From Ancylomarina sp963977525 (GTDB lineage: Bacteria > Bacteroidota > Bacteroidia > Bacteroidales > Marinifilaceae), in assembly GCA_963977525.1 (NCBI GenBank), contig CAXBPC010000002.1:62001-126000 (forward strand): a stretch of 64,000 nucleotides of DNA. Direction: 5' to 3'. Below, piece by piece: positions 16,932 through 25,031 of this stretch; position 1 is the stretch's first letter; the number at the start of each line of letters is the position of its first letter. Made by a program: the position numbers and the translations under genes. A model generated the notes under the pieces. The model was given only the letters and a program-made list of their open reading frames with translations, did not search any database and had not been told where the DNA came from.

Positions 16932-18734
16932 ATGCAAAACTCATCTTGTATAGATTGCTACTCAGAGAATGTTAAGAATCTCAATATTCAAATAACTAAG
17001 AGTAAAAAGCTCATTACGTATTTGTCTGTTGCACGCTTGTTGACTTTTGTCGTTTTTGTTACTTTTTTGGCATTATATATTTTTCAAAAACCTATTAATT
17101 TATTTTTAGGCTCTTCGCTAGTTGGTTTTTTGTCTTTTCTTTTTGTTGTTAAGTTTGACTTGAGTCTTGTCTCTAAACTTAAACTTCTAGAGAATAAGTT
17201 TGCTTTGAATAAAGGAGAGTTGAGATACTTGAAGCATGACTTTGATGATCAACACCCTGGAGATGAATACAAGATTCTAAATCCACATTTGGTAGATGAT
17301 TTTGATATTTTTGGGAAAGCTTCTCTTTTTCAATATTTAAATCGTTGCTTCACAAAGCTTGGTAAGGATAAGTTTGCTAAAAATCTTTGTCAATCAGAAT
17401 TAGATGGTGAAGTTATCCTGAAAAATCAGGCTGCTATTAAAGAGCTATCAGAGAAGAATGATTTTATTCAAGATTTTCAAGCGCAAGCTATGCTCGTTTC
17501 TGAAAGGGGTAATGAATTGGTGAATTTGCAGGCATGGTTAGATGAGCCCGTAAGTAAATTGAGATTTCTTAAAATAGCTTCTGTAGTATTTCCTCTGATT
17601 AGTTGTTTGTGGATAGCAGCTGTTGTATTTGGACCTTTTACTCTCAGCTCATTATTGCTACCTATTCTTTTAAATATGCTTATTGTTGGCTCTAATAAGA
17701 AGTTGATAAATAGCGCACACTCGCATTTAGGGAAATCATCTTCAGTGTTGAAGAAATACGCCGTCTTAATTAAGTTAATGGAGGAGGAGAGTTTTGAATC
17801 ATCTTATTTGTCTGATTTTAAAAAACAGCTTTTTTTACAAAATTTGAAAGCTAGCCAGGTGTTGAAATCATTATCTCGTTTATTAAACACTTTTGATTTA
17901 CGATTTAATTGGATCGTTTCATTGACTCTTAATGCTTTGTTTTTATTTGATGTTCAAATCCTGTTTCAATTGAATAAGTGGAAGGAGAAACATAAACAGT
18001 TTATTCCTAATTGGTTTTCTGTTTTGTCAAAGGTAGAGCCATTGATCTCTTTTGCTGTATTTGCCTTTAATAACAAGAGTTATATTTCTTATCCAGAAGT
18101 TTTAGATTCAGATTTTAAGTTTAAAGCCCAAGCTATGGGGCATCCACTTTTATCACCTTCAGTAAGAATAAATAACACTGTTGATTTTGGAGGAACACCA
18201 TGTGTAAATATTATTACTGGTGCTAATATGGCTGGGAAAAGTACTTATCTACGTACAGTAACAACTAATTTAATTATGGCAATGAATGGAGCTCCTGTTT
18301 GTGCAAAGAGTTTCGTGTTTACACCATGTGAAATAATGTCGAGTATTAAGATTCAGGACTCACTCTCGAATAATGAGTCATACTTTTATGCAGAGCTTTT
18401 ACGTATTAAGGAGGTTATTAATCATGTTGAAAATCAACCCAAAATCCTGGTTATTCTTGATGAGATATTAAGAGGTACTAATACGAAAGATAAACAGTTG
18501 GGCTCTTTAGGATTATTAGAGAAATTGATTAGTTTGAATGCAGTAGTTATGATTGCGACTCACGATTTGATGATTGGCGAATTAGAAAATAAGTATCCTG
18601 ATCATGTGAATAACAAGTGTTTTGAAGTTGAACTGGAAGACGATCAGTTAATTTTTGATTATAAGTTGAAAGCGGGAATTAGTCAAAAACTAAACGCTTC
18701 TTTCTTAATGAAGAAGATGGGGATAATGGATTAG
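16932..18734 (+). CDS. membrane-anchored MutS-family ATPase
   Basis: A 600-aa protein with the C-terminal ATPase of MutS but without the N-terminal mismatch-recognition and connector domains. Instead it has two hydrophobic helices near the start (about residues 33-50 and 56-73) and another pair at about 213-250, so it is probably membrane-bound. The core and lever-like helical region occupies about 110-400. The ATPase has Walker A GANMAGKST (residues 430-438), Walker B ILVILDEILRGTN and the switch His in IATHDLMIG. Such MutS-related proteins are frequent in Bacteroidota; I know of no established function, and DNA mismatch repair is unlikely. It has its own promoter and is followed by two small genes on the same strand. 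Confidence 0.88.
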   Translation: MQNSSCIDCYSENVKNLNIQITKSKKLITYLSVARLLTFVVFVTFLALYIFQKPINLFLGSSLVGFLSFLFVVKFDLSLVSKLKLLENKFALNKGELRYLKHDFDDQHPGDEYKILNPHLVDDFDIFGKASLFQYLNRCFTKLGKDKFAKNLCQSELDGEVILKNQAAIKELSEKNDFIQDFQAQAMLVSERGNELVNLQAWLDEPVSKLRFLKIASVVFPLISCLWIAAVVFGPFTLSSLLLPILLNMLIVGSNKKLINSAHSHLGKSSSVLKKYAVLIKLMEEESFESSYLSDFKKQLFLQNLKASQVLKSLSRLLNTFDLRFNWIVSLTLNALFLFDVQILFQLNKWKEKHKQFIPNWFSVLSKVEPLISFAVFAFNNKSYISYPEVLDSDFKFKAQAMGHPLLSPSVRINNTVDFGGTPCVNIITGANMAGKSTYLRTVTTNLIMAMNGAPVCAKSFVFTPCEIMSSIKIQDSLSNNESYFYAELLRIKEVINHVENQPKILVILDEILRGTNTKDKQLGSLGLLEKLISLNAVVMIATHDLMIGELENKYPDHVNNKCFEVELEDDQLIFDYKLKAGISQKLNASFLMKKMGIMD

Positions 18735-18773
18735 ATTGATACGAATTGTAATTTTTAAAATAATAACAAAGGT

Positions 18774-19109
18774 ATGAGTATTCTTAATGTTAATGAAAAA
18801 AGGATAGCGGACTATATTCAAGCCAAGAGACCACCAGTTGAACTAAGAGATCAGCTTGATCTGGGATATTCCTTTAAAAATAATGAAGTTATTCTTTTCG
18901 AGATTCGACCACAATGGGATGATGAATCCAAAATGAATGAATACCCGTTTGCTCGTTGTAAATATGTGAAAACGCAACAAATCTGGAAAATATATTGGAT
19001 GAGGGCCAGCGGCAAATGGGACCTGTACGAACCTAATCCAACAGTTGCAGACATTCATTCTTTTATTGAAACTGTTGAGTCTGATAAGCATAGTTGTTTC
19101 TGGGGCTAA
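18774..19109 (+). CDS. DUF3024 domain protein
   Basis: A small soluble protein of 111 aa. The pattern RPPVELRDQLDLGYSFKNNEVILFEIRPQW, then CKYVKTQQIWKIYWMRASGKW and YEPNP, matches my memory of DUF3024, a beta-rich domain of unknown role. It often follows mobile or defence-related genes in other bacteria, but nothing here proves that. It begins 39 bases after the MutS-family gene and is 71 bases before the SAM-like protein gene; the three may form one transcript. Confidence 0.8.
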   Translation: MSILNVNEKRIADYIQAKRPPVELRDQLDLGYSFKNNEVILFEIRPQWDDESKMNEYPFARCKYVKTQQIWKIYWMRASGKWDLYEPNPTVADIHSFIETVESDKHSCFWG

Positions 19110-19180
19110 GCCAAATACTTAGACTTAAAAATGACAATATTAAAAAGGGGAGCCTTCTGTGAATTTTAATATATCAAAAT

Positions 19181-19594
19181 ATGGATGATAAGGCATATAA
19201 AGAATACGAATTAGGATGTGAGAAAGCAAGAGAAGCCAACTTAAAACTATTGGATGAGTTTAAGGATTATTTGGTATCGAAATCACTCACTCCAAAAACC
19301 ATAAGGCGCCATGTTACGAATATGGAATTTTACGCCAATAGCTATTTATTGCGTTACGATGTAGTACCTGTCGAAAAGGGAGCTTTGCAAATAAGAGGCT
19401 TTCTGGGAGATTATTTTATTAGAACAGCCTGTTGGGGAAGTAGTAATGCTGTAAAGGAGAATATTGGTAGTTTCAAAAAGTTTTATGCTTATTTAAATGA
19501 AATGGGCTATACATCAAATGACGATTTTGGCATGATGAAGGAAATCATAAAAGAAGAAAAAGAGGATTGGTGTGCTTTGGCCGACCGTTATTAG
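19181..19594 (+). CDS. free-standing integrase SAM-like (core-binding) domain protein
   Basis: A 137-aa protein that resembles only the N-terminal DNA-binding (SAM-like, core-binding) domain of tyrosine recombinases. LLDEFKDYLVSKSLTPKTIRRHVTNMEFYANSYL has the usual helix followed by 'S-x-T-x-x-T-I-x-x-H' turn, and ENIGSFKKFYAYLNEMGY is the typical last helix. The catalytic domain with R..HxxR..Y is absent, and no continuation of it exists downstream: the following 580 bases are non-coding. It may be a stand-alone DNA-binding protein rather than a broken integrase, because the frame is intact and ends cleanly. Function unknown. Confidence 0.7.
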   Translation: MDDKAYKEYELGCEKAREANLKLLDEFKDYLVSKSLTPKTIRRHVTNMEFYANSYLLRYDVVPVEKGALQIRGFLGDYFIRTACWGSSNAVKENIGSFKKFYAYLNEMGYTSNDDFGMMKEIIKEEKEDWCALADRY

Positions 19595-19636
19595 CAGTCG
19601 TAAAATCTAATACGAATCGTATTTTGTGCATATCCA

Positions 19637-19680
19637 GTCGTGCTATGACTATTTACAAGCCGTGAATGTCATGGTACGAC
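19637..19680 (+). repeat. 44-nt hairpin repeat, family A, copy 1 (diverged)
   Basis: A 13-bp stem GTCGTGCTATGAC / GTCATGGTACGAC with an 18-nt loop. It has the same length as the two copies at 61240 and 61519 and shares about three quarters of its bases with them. Two stem positions differ in a compensatory way (A-T to G-C and C-G to A-T), and the two G-T wobble positions are unchanged. The family is extragenic in every instance seen. Confidence 0.8.
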
Positions 19681-19818
19681 TACTATAATAATGCTTGCAA
19701 CCAATCGGTTTTTAATTATTGGACCTGTAGCAAAAGTAGTAGAACTAACTGTTTTACTAGATTACCATCTTCGAACGTCTAACTTTTATTTTTGATCAAA
19801 ATTCTCATTAAAAAATGT

Positions 19819-20075
19819 TTACGATAGCATTTAAGGCCTAGAAGTGCACGTAATTTTGGTTACGATAGCTTTTAAGGCATTAATAGCACATAAAATTTGC
19901 GTGTAATGCGCTACCAAGGCATTAATTCACTATTACACCGTAGTGTAATAGTGAATTAAGGCATTAAAAGCAGATTACCCTGCGGGGTAGTCTGCTTTTA
20001 ATGCTGAAAAGGTCGCTACACGCAAATGTAGAACCGATTTAATGCCTTGAATGCTAACTACACCAAAATGTAGCC
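19819..20075. other. nested inverted-repeat element, multi-branched fold
   Basis: The gene-free stretch 19595-20175 contains this structure. Two near-perfect hairpins lie side by side: 19922-19938 with 19943-19959 (17 bp, CGTA loop) and 19961-19980 with 19985-20004 (20 bp, one G-T, TGCG loop). They are enclosed by successive outer stems: 19908-19915/20011-20016 (with a bulge), 19895-19905/20017-20027 (11 bp), 19867-19883/20039-20055 (about 15 of 17) and 19853-19860/20062-20069 (8 bp). A direct duplication of about 30 bases (19819-19848 and 19860-19890) marks the left side. No open frame crosses it. It could be a structured RNA, a recombination site or a non-autonomous mobile element; I recognise no known class. 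Confidence 0.8.
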
Positions 20076-20175
20076 AGTATTCATGAAAAAAATGAATTAA
20101 TCTGTTCCTGACCCATCGGGTGCCCCCTGCAAAGAGAGTAGTTGTTTTTTTTCTTCGTACTGGAGTCTTTACTCT

Positions 20176-20829
20176 TTATTGATTTTGCTGATTCCAAATC
20201 TCTTCAGGAATTTCATCATCATCATCCCAAATGATTTTTGGTTTTTGAGGCCCTTTTTTTCTAAAAGCAAGAGCGTAAATTAAGCCTGAACAAGCACCGA
20301 ATAAATGACCTTCCCAGGATACATCTTTGAGAACAGGGAAAATACCCCAAAATAACCCGCCATATAGAAAGGCGACTATAAAGGAAATGGCTATCAGTTT
20401 ATAATAGTTTCTGAATAAGCCACTAAAAAATAGAAAAGAAGCAAAGGCGTAAATTAAGCCACTTGCTCCAATATGCCAGGCTTCACGACCTCCAAGCCAT
20501 AGCAATATGTTAGTTGTAAATAAGCAATACAAAATAATACGAAAGGCTAATTGTCTGTAGAAATAAAAAATACCCCAGCTTAGAGCGAACATAGGAATTG
20601 TGTTTGCAATAAGATGTTCAAAATCACTATGTATAAATGGTGAAGTGATAATGCCAAGTAGTCCTTTAATTTGTAGAGGAAATACGCCTCCTTGATGCAA
20701 ATCGATATCAAGGCCCCATTCAAAGACCTTTATTACCCATATGACAAAAATAAAGGCAATAGGAAATATGAGAGATTGTTTTGATCTAATCTCTTGAAGT
20801 TTTTTATTGTATGGATTTTCTTTATTCAA
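20176..20829 (-). CDS. rhomboid-family intramembrane serine protease
   Basis: Cleaves transmembrane segments of other membrane proteins. Six hydrophobic helices are visible. The catalytic serine sits in HIGASGLIYAF (GASG motif) and the catalytic histidine in WEGHLFGACSGL; the helix-2 motif IHSDFEHLIANTIPM carries the conserved HxxxN. The C-terminus is short and acidic (DDDDEIPEE). The frame is open to 20886, but that start would overlap the FtsE gene by 65 bases; the in-frame TTG at 20827-20829 gives an 8-base overlap and starts just before the first helix, so I prefer it. Co-transcribed with the ftsE-like gene. Confidence 0.88.
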   Translation of the reverse strand: MNKENPYNKKLQEIRSKQSLIFPIAFIFVIWVIKVFEWGLDIDLHQGGVFPLQIKGLLGIITSPFIHSDFEHLIANTIPMFALSWGIFYFYRQLAFRIILYCLFTTNILLWLGGREAWHIGASGLIYAFASFLFFSGLFRNYYKLIAISFIVAFLYGGLFWGIFPVLKDVSWEGHLFGACSGLIYALAFRKKGPQKPKIIWDDDDEIPEEIWNQQNQ

Positions 20830-21547
20830 AAGTTTCAGGTTGTGTGAAATCGATAACTGTTTCAGCCGTGTTTTTCGAAATTTCAATTACCTGCCCATCT
20901 TTACATTCAATTACTCGAGCAGGAAATTTAGCTAATAAATCGTGCTGATGCGTGGCCATTATAATCGTTTTTCCACTTTTGCTGATATCGTGTAGTAATC
21001 TAACAAGATCATCGGAAGTTTCAGGGTCTAAATTTCCAGTAGGCTCGTCAGCTAAAATGATATCTGGAGAATTTAAAAGTGCCCTTGCAATAACAACACG
21101 CTGTTGTTCACCGCCTGATAGTTCATGAGGCATTTTATAGCCTTTGTTATTCATATTTACTTTTTCTAAAACTTCAGAAATACGAGATTTTATATCATTA
21201 GAATTTTTCCAACCTGTCGCTTTTAGAACGAAGATTAAATTGTCTTCAATATTTCTATCGGTAAGTAATTGGAAATCCTGAAAAACAATACCAATTTTCC
21301 TTCTTAAAAATGGAACTTGTTTATTTTTTATAAGAGGGAGGTTGTAACCTACTACGTTACAAGACCCATCATTTAGAGGGAGATCAGCATATAAGGTTTT
21401 CAATAGGCTACTTTTTCCACTGCCAACTCGGCCAATAAGATAGACGAATTCTCCTTTTTCAATTTCAAAATTCACATCCTTCAAAATGATATTATCAGAT
21501 TGTCGAATGATAGCATTGCTTAGTTTTATGATAGGAGTTTCAGTCAT
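20822..21547 (-). CDS. ftsE: FtsE-like ABC transporter ATP-binding protein
   Basis: ATPase subunit of the FtsEX type, which in studied bacteria couples cell division to peptidoglycan hydrolase activation. The 241 aa show Walker A GRVGSGKSSLLKTL, Q-loop FQDFQLL, ABC signature LSGGEQQRVVIARALL, Walker B IILADEPTGNLD and the switch His in IMATHQHDLL. The sequence LLTDRNIEDNL is typical of FtsE rather than MacB/LolD members. No FtsX gene lies next to it; in Bacteroidota the two are commonly separated. The downstream rhomboid gene overlaps its stop. A TAGATTTG -7 box is visible on the minus strand near 21608-21615 without a clear -33. Confidence 0.9.
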   Translation of the reverse strand: MTETPIIKLSNAIIRQSDNIILKDVNFEIEKGEFVYLIGRVGSGKSSLLKTLYADLPLNDGSCNVVGYNLPLIKNKQVPFLRRKIGIVFQDFQLLTDRNIEDNLIFVLKATGWKNSNDIKSRISEVLEKVNMNNKGYKMPHELSGGEQQRVVIARALLNSPDIILADEPTGNLDPETSDDLVRLLHDISKSGKTIIMATHQHDLLAKFPARVIECKDGQVIEISKNTAETVIDFTQPETFE

Positions 21548-21814
21548 TGTTATTTTGTTATTGTGCTGTGATTGGACTTTAATGTAATATAGAGCCTCTA
21601 TTCTACAAATCTAGAAAATTATTTCGCTTCACCTTTCCTTCCTTTAAAAATTATATAAATCTCAAAACAATTATTCATAATTGAGCAATTTCTGCTATCT
21701 TATGACGTTCTTAAAGTAAGGATAATATTTTGTGTTTAAACCGTGTTTTTCTATTAGAGCTGCTATCAGTTTTAGTATCTTTAAGCACATTTTCAAAGCT
21801 AATTTCAATCTCAA

Positions 21815-24800
21815 ATGATATTTGACAAAATGCGCCTTAGATTTCTACTTTCCATCGTTTTTATATTGATATTAAGTTTCCCGTATAAAAGTTCACAGGC
21901 TCAAAATAATGTGTCTGGTCAAGGGTATTCTGATAATTGGACAAAGGGACATGAATTGTTTAAACGTAAAGACTTTGGAGGTGCGAGATACTGTTTTCAG
22001 CTAGTGGCTGAAGAAGAAAAAGAATTCTCGGATAGAAAAATTGGGGCAGAATTTTATTTGGCTTATTGTGCAATCGAGCTTTCTCGTCCTGAGGCCGAGA
22101 AAAAAATGTTGAATTTTTTGGATAGGTATCCAGGTAACTCACATGTGCATGATGCATATTTTCAATTAGCAAGACAGAAGTATAAACAAGAAAAGTACAA
22201 GAAGGCTATAGGATGGCTTGATAGAACAGATGCTTATCAGGTTGAAAAAGATCATGAAGATGAATTCTTATTTATAAAGGGTTATTCATATTTTAAGACA
22301 GATGATCTTGATCAGGCAGGAAAATATTTTTTCGATCTTATCGATAAAAAGGGAGAGTATCAATTGTCTGCTAATTATTACTATGCGCATATTGCTTATG
22401 AAAAAGGAAATTATCAAACAGCTTTAAATGCTTTTGATATGCTAGGTGATGACAGTAAATATTCACCATTGATCCCATACTATATTACTCAGATTTATTA
22501 TTTACAAGGAAAATACGATAAGCTACTTGAATATGCGCCAGAGCTTCTTGAGGAAGATGGTGTTGAAAGAGTTTCTGAAATTTCTAAAATGATTGGCTTG
22601 GCTTATTATAATCAAAAGGATTATTCAAGCGCTATTCCATATTTAAATCGGGATAAAGATGATTTGAATAGAGATGAAACTTTTGCTTTAGCATTCTCAT
22701 ATTATCAGGAAGAAGACTATAAGAACGCTAGCCAATTATACCCCAAAGTAAAAGCCGAGGATGATGCTATTTCTCAAATATCGAATTACAATTTGGCCGA
22801 TTGTTTTTTGAAATTAGCGGAGAAGGGAAAGGCAAAGAAAGCATTTGAAAAGGCAGCTGGAATTGATGCTGACGAATCAATAAAGAAAAGTGCGTTATTC
22901 AACTTCGCCAAGATAAGTTACGAATTGTCTTTTACAGAAGTTAACGAAACGATTAGCGCTTTCGATGAATACTTGGCTCTTTATCCAGATTCTGATGAAA
23001 ATGATGAGGCTTATGACTTTTTAGTGAGTGTTTATATGAGTACAAAGAGTTACAAACAGGCATTGCTGTCGATGGATAAGATTCTTAGAAAGTCACCACG
23101 CATCGAAGAAGCATATCAACGTGTTGCTTATTTTTATGCATTGGAATTGTTTAAGAATTCACAGTATGAGGAATCGCTTCAATATTTAAATAAGTCATTG
23201 GTTTATAAAATCTATGATAGAGATATCGCTGCTGATTGTTTGTATTGGAAGGCTGAAGCTTATTATAGAGCGGATGATTTTATTGTAGCTATCAAGAATT
23301 ATCAGGAGTTTATACAGACACCTGGTGTTGGTAACTCTAAGTATTTTAATAATGCCTATTATAATTTGGGGTACTGTGAGTTTGAATTGGATTCTTATTC
23401 TAAAGCGATTAAATGGTTTCGCAAATATGAACAATTAAAGGATGGTGAGACTTCAGAATATTTAACTGATGTTCAGAACAGAATAGGGGATTGTTATTTC
23501 TTGGATAGAAACTATGAGAAGGCTTCAGAATATTATTCTAAAGCAGCTGCAGCCAACAATTGGTCTACAGACTATGCAGTGTATCAAAATGCTTTATCTA
23601 AAGGTTTGATAGGTCGAGTAAATAAGAAGATTACACTTTTAAAGAACTTCTCGAAAAAATTTCCTGAATCCGACTATAAGGATGACGCTGCGTTTGAGTT
23701 AGCAAAGGCTAGAATTAAAAATGGAAATGAGAGTGAAGCTTTGTTAATTTACAACAATCTAATTTCAGAATATCCTCAAAGTGAATATGTTGTTAAAACC
23801 TTATTGCAATTAGGTCAATTGAATTATAATAAGAAGAATTATACAGAGGCCATAAAGAATTATAAGCAAGTTATTTTAGAGTATTCGGATAGTAGTGAAT
23901 CGAAAAGTGCTCTAATGGGAATGAAGAATGTGTACATCGACACGAATGATGTTCAGGCTTACTTCTCGTTTGCAGAATCATTGGGAGCTGGTAATGCAGT
24001 TGAATCTTCAGAGAAGGATTCTTTAACGTATTTATCTGCAGAACGCTTGTATATGGATGGTCAAAATGAAAAATCGACTAAAGCTTTTGTAGAATATCTT
24101 GAAAATTTCCCTCATGGTATGTTTAGAATAAATGCTGCCTATTACCAAGGTGAATCAGCCTTTAATCGTGAAGATTATCCAGTAGCTTTAAATGCTTTTA
24201 AGATAGTTTTAGAGAAAGAGGATAATCTGTTTACAGAAAAAGCCTTATTGGGTGTGTCTCAAATCTATTTTAAGGATGAAGATTACGCAAAAGCTAAGGA
24301 AAATTTCCATTTACTTAAGCTGAAGGCTGAAATCGAAGAAAACAAACTAACGGCCGATTGGGGCTTGTTTAGATGTTATTATGAATTGAAAAATCATTCA
24401 GATCTGATAAAAGGATCGAAAGTCTTACTTCTTTCTCCCGAAACAGGAGAGCGTGATAAAAAAGAGATTTTATACAAGCGAACTAAGGCTTATCTAGCTT
24501 TGAAAAATGATGCGTTGGCAAAAATGGATTTAAAGGTTCTGGCTAAAGAAGTTCAATCTGTAGAAGGTGCTGAATCTCGATTCTTATTGGCTGACTTACT
24601 TTATAGAACTCAAGACGTTAATGGTGCTGAAAAGGTAGTAAATGAATTTATTGAGATGAATTCACCTCACCATTATTGGTTGGGGAAAAGCTTCATTTTA
24701 CTTTCAGATATTTTTGTAGATAAGAAAGATCTGTTTCAGGCCCGTTATACTTTGAAAAGTGTAATTGATAATTACGCGATAAAGGATGATGGAATTATTA

Positions 24801-24988
24801 AGGCAGCTAAGGCAAAATTAGAACCAATTCTGGATGACGAGATTGAAAAAGAAAGTGATTTAGATAATAAAGAAACAAAGACAATTCAAAAAGAACTTAA
24901 AAGTAAGAAGCATGTTAAGGCAGATTCTTTATCTACGAATGATGCTAAATCAATGTTGAATGAAATGGTTGGCGAGCTTGAACTCTAA
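21815..24988 (+). CDS. large secreted TPR-repeat protein
   Basis: A 1057-aa exported scaffold protein. The signal peptide is LRFLLSIVFILILSFP...SSQAQ (cleavage near residue 30; the second Met at 21830 is an alternative start). The rest is built of tetratricopeptide repeats of the 34-residue type with A..Y..G/A..Y..A pairs (YKKAIGWLDRT, YQTALNAFDML, YEESLQYLNKSL, YTEAIKNYKQVI, YPVALNAFKIVL); well over fifteen units are visible from about residue 45 to 1000. The C-terminal tail is charged. It is followed closely by an outer-membrane barrel gene, so it probably acts in the periplasm or at the outer membrane with that protein. Confidence 0.9.
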   Translation: MIFDKMRLRFLLSIVFILILSFPYKSSQAQNNVSGQGYSDNWTKGHELFKRKDFGGARYCFQLVAEEEKEFSDRKIGAEFYLAYCAIELSRPEAEKKMLNFLDRYPGNSHVHDAYFQLARQKYKQEKYKKAIGWLDRTDAYQVEKDHEDEFLFIKGYSYFKTDDLDQAGKYFFDLIDKKGEYQLSANYYYAHIAYEKGNYQTALNAFDMLGDDSKYSPLIPYYITQIYYLQGKYDKLLEYAPELLEEDGVERVSEISKMIGLAYYNQKDYSSAIPYLNRDKDDLNRDETFALAFSYYQEEDYKNASQLYPKVKAEDDAISQISNYNLADCFLKLAEKGKAKKAFEKAAGIDADESIKKSALFNFAKISYELSFTEVNETISAFDEYLALYPDSDENDEAYDFLVSVYMSTKSYKQALLSMDKILRKSPRIEEAYQRVAYFYALELFKNSQYEESLQYLNKSLVYKIYDRDIAADCLYWKAEAYYRADDFIVAIKNYQEFIQTPGVGNSKYFNNAYYNLGYCEFELDSYSKAIKWFRKYEQLKDGETSEYLTDVQNRIGDCYFLDRNYEKASEYYSKAAAANNWSTDYAVYQNALSKGLIGRVNKKITLLKNFSKKFPESDYKDDAAFELAKARIKNGNESEALLIYNNLISEYPQSEYVVKTLLQLGQLNYNKKNYTEAIKNYKQVILEYSDSSESKSALMGMKNVYIDTNDVQAYFSFAESLGAGNAVESSEKDSLTYLSAERLYMDGQNEKSTKAFVEYLENFPHGMFRINAAYYQGESAFNREDYPVALNAFKIVLEKEDNLFTEKALLGVSQIYFKDEDYAKAKENFHLLKLKAEIEENKLTADWGLFRCYYELKNHSDLIKGSKVLLLSPETGERDKKEILYKRTKAYLALKNDALAKMDLKVLAKEVQSVEGAESRFLLADLLYRTQDVNGAEKVVNEFIEMNSPHHYWLGKSFILLSDIFVDKKDLFQARYTLKSVIDNYAIKDDGIIKAAKAKLEPILDDEIEKESDLDNKETKTIQKELKSKKHVKADSLSTNDAKSMLNEMVGELEL

Positions 24989-25031
24989 GTCAATTATAAT
25001 ATCAAAACAAGAAAAAAAAACACACAAACAT

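Noticed and set aside
24960..25031. Extended start of the outer-membrane barrel gene
   Set aside because: It would overlap the TPR gene and put a non-signal sequence before a good signal peptide.
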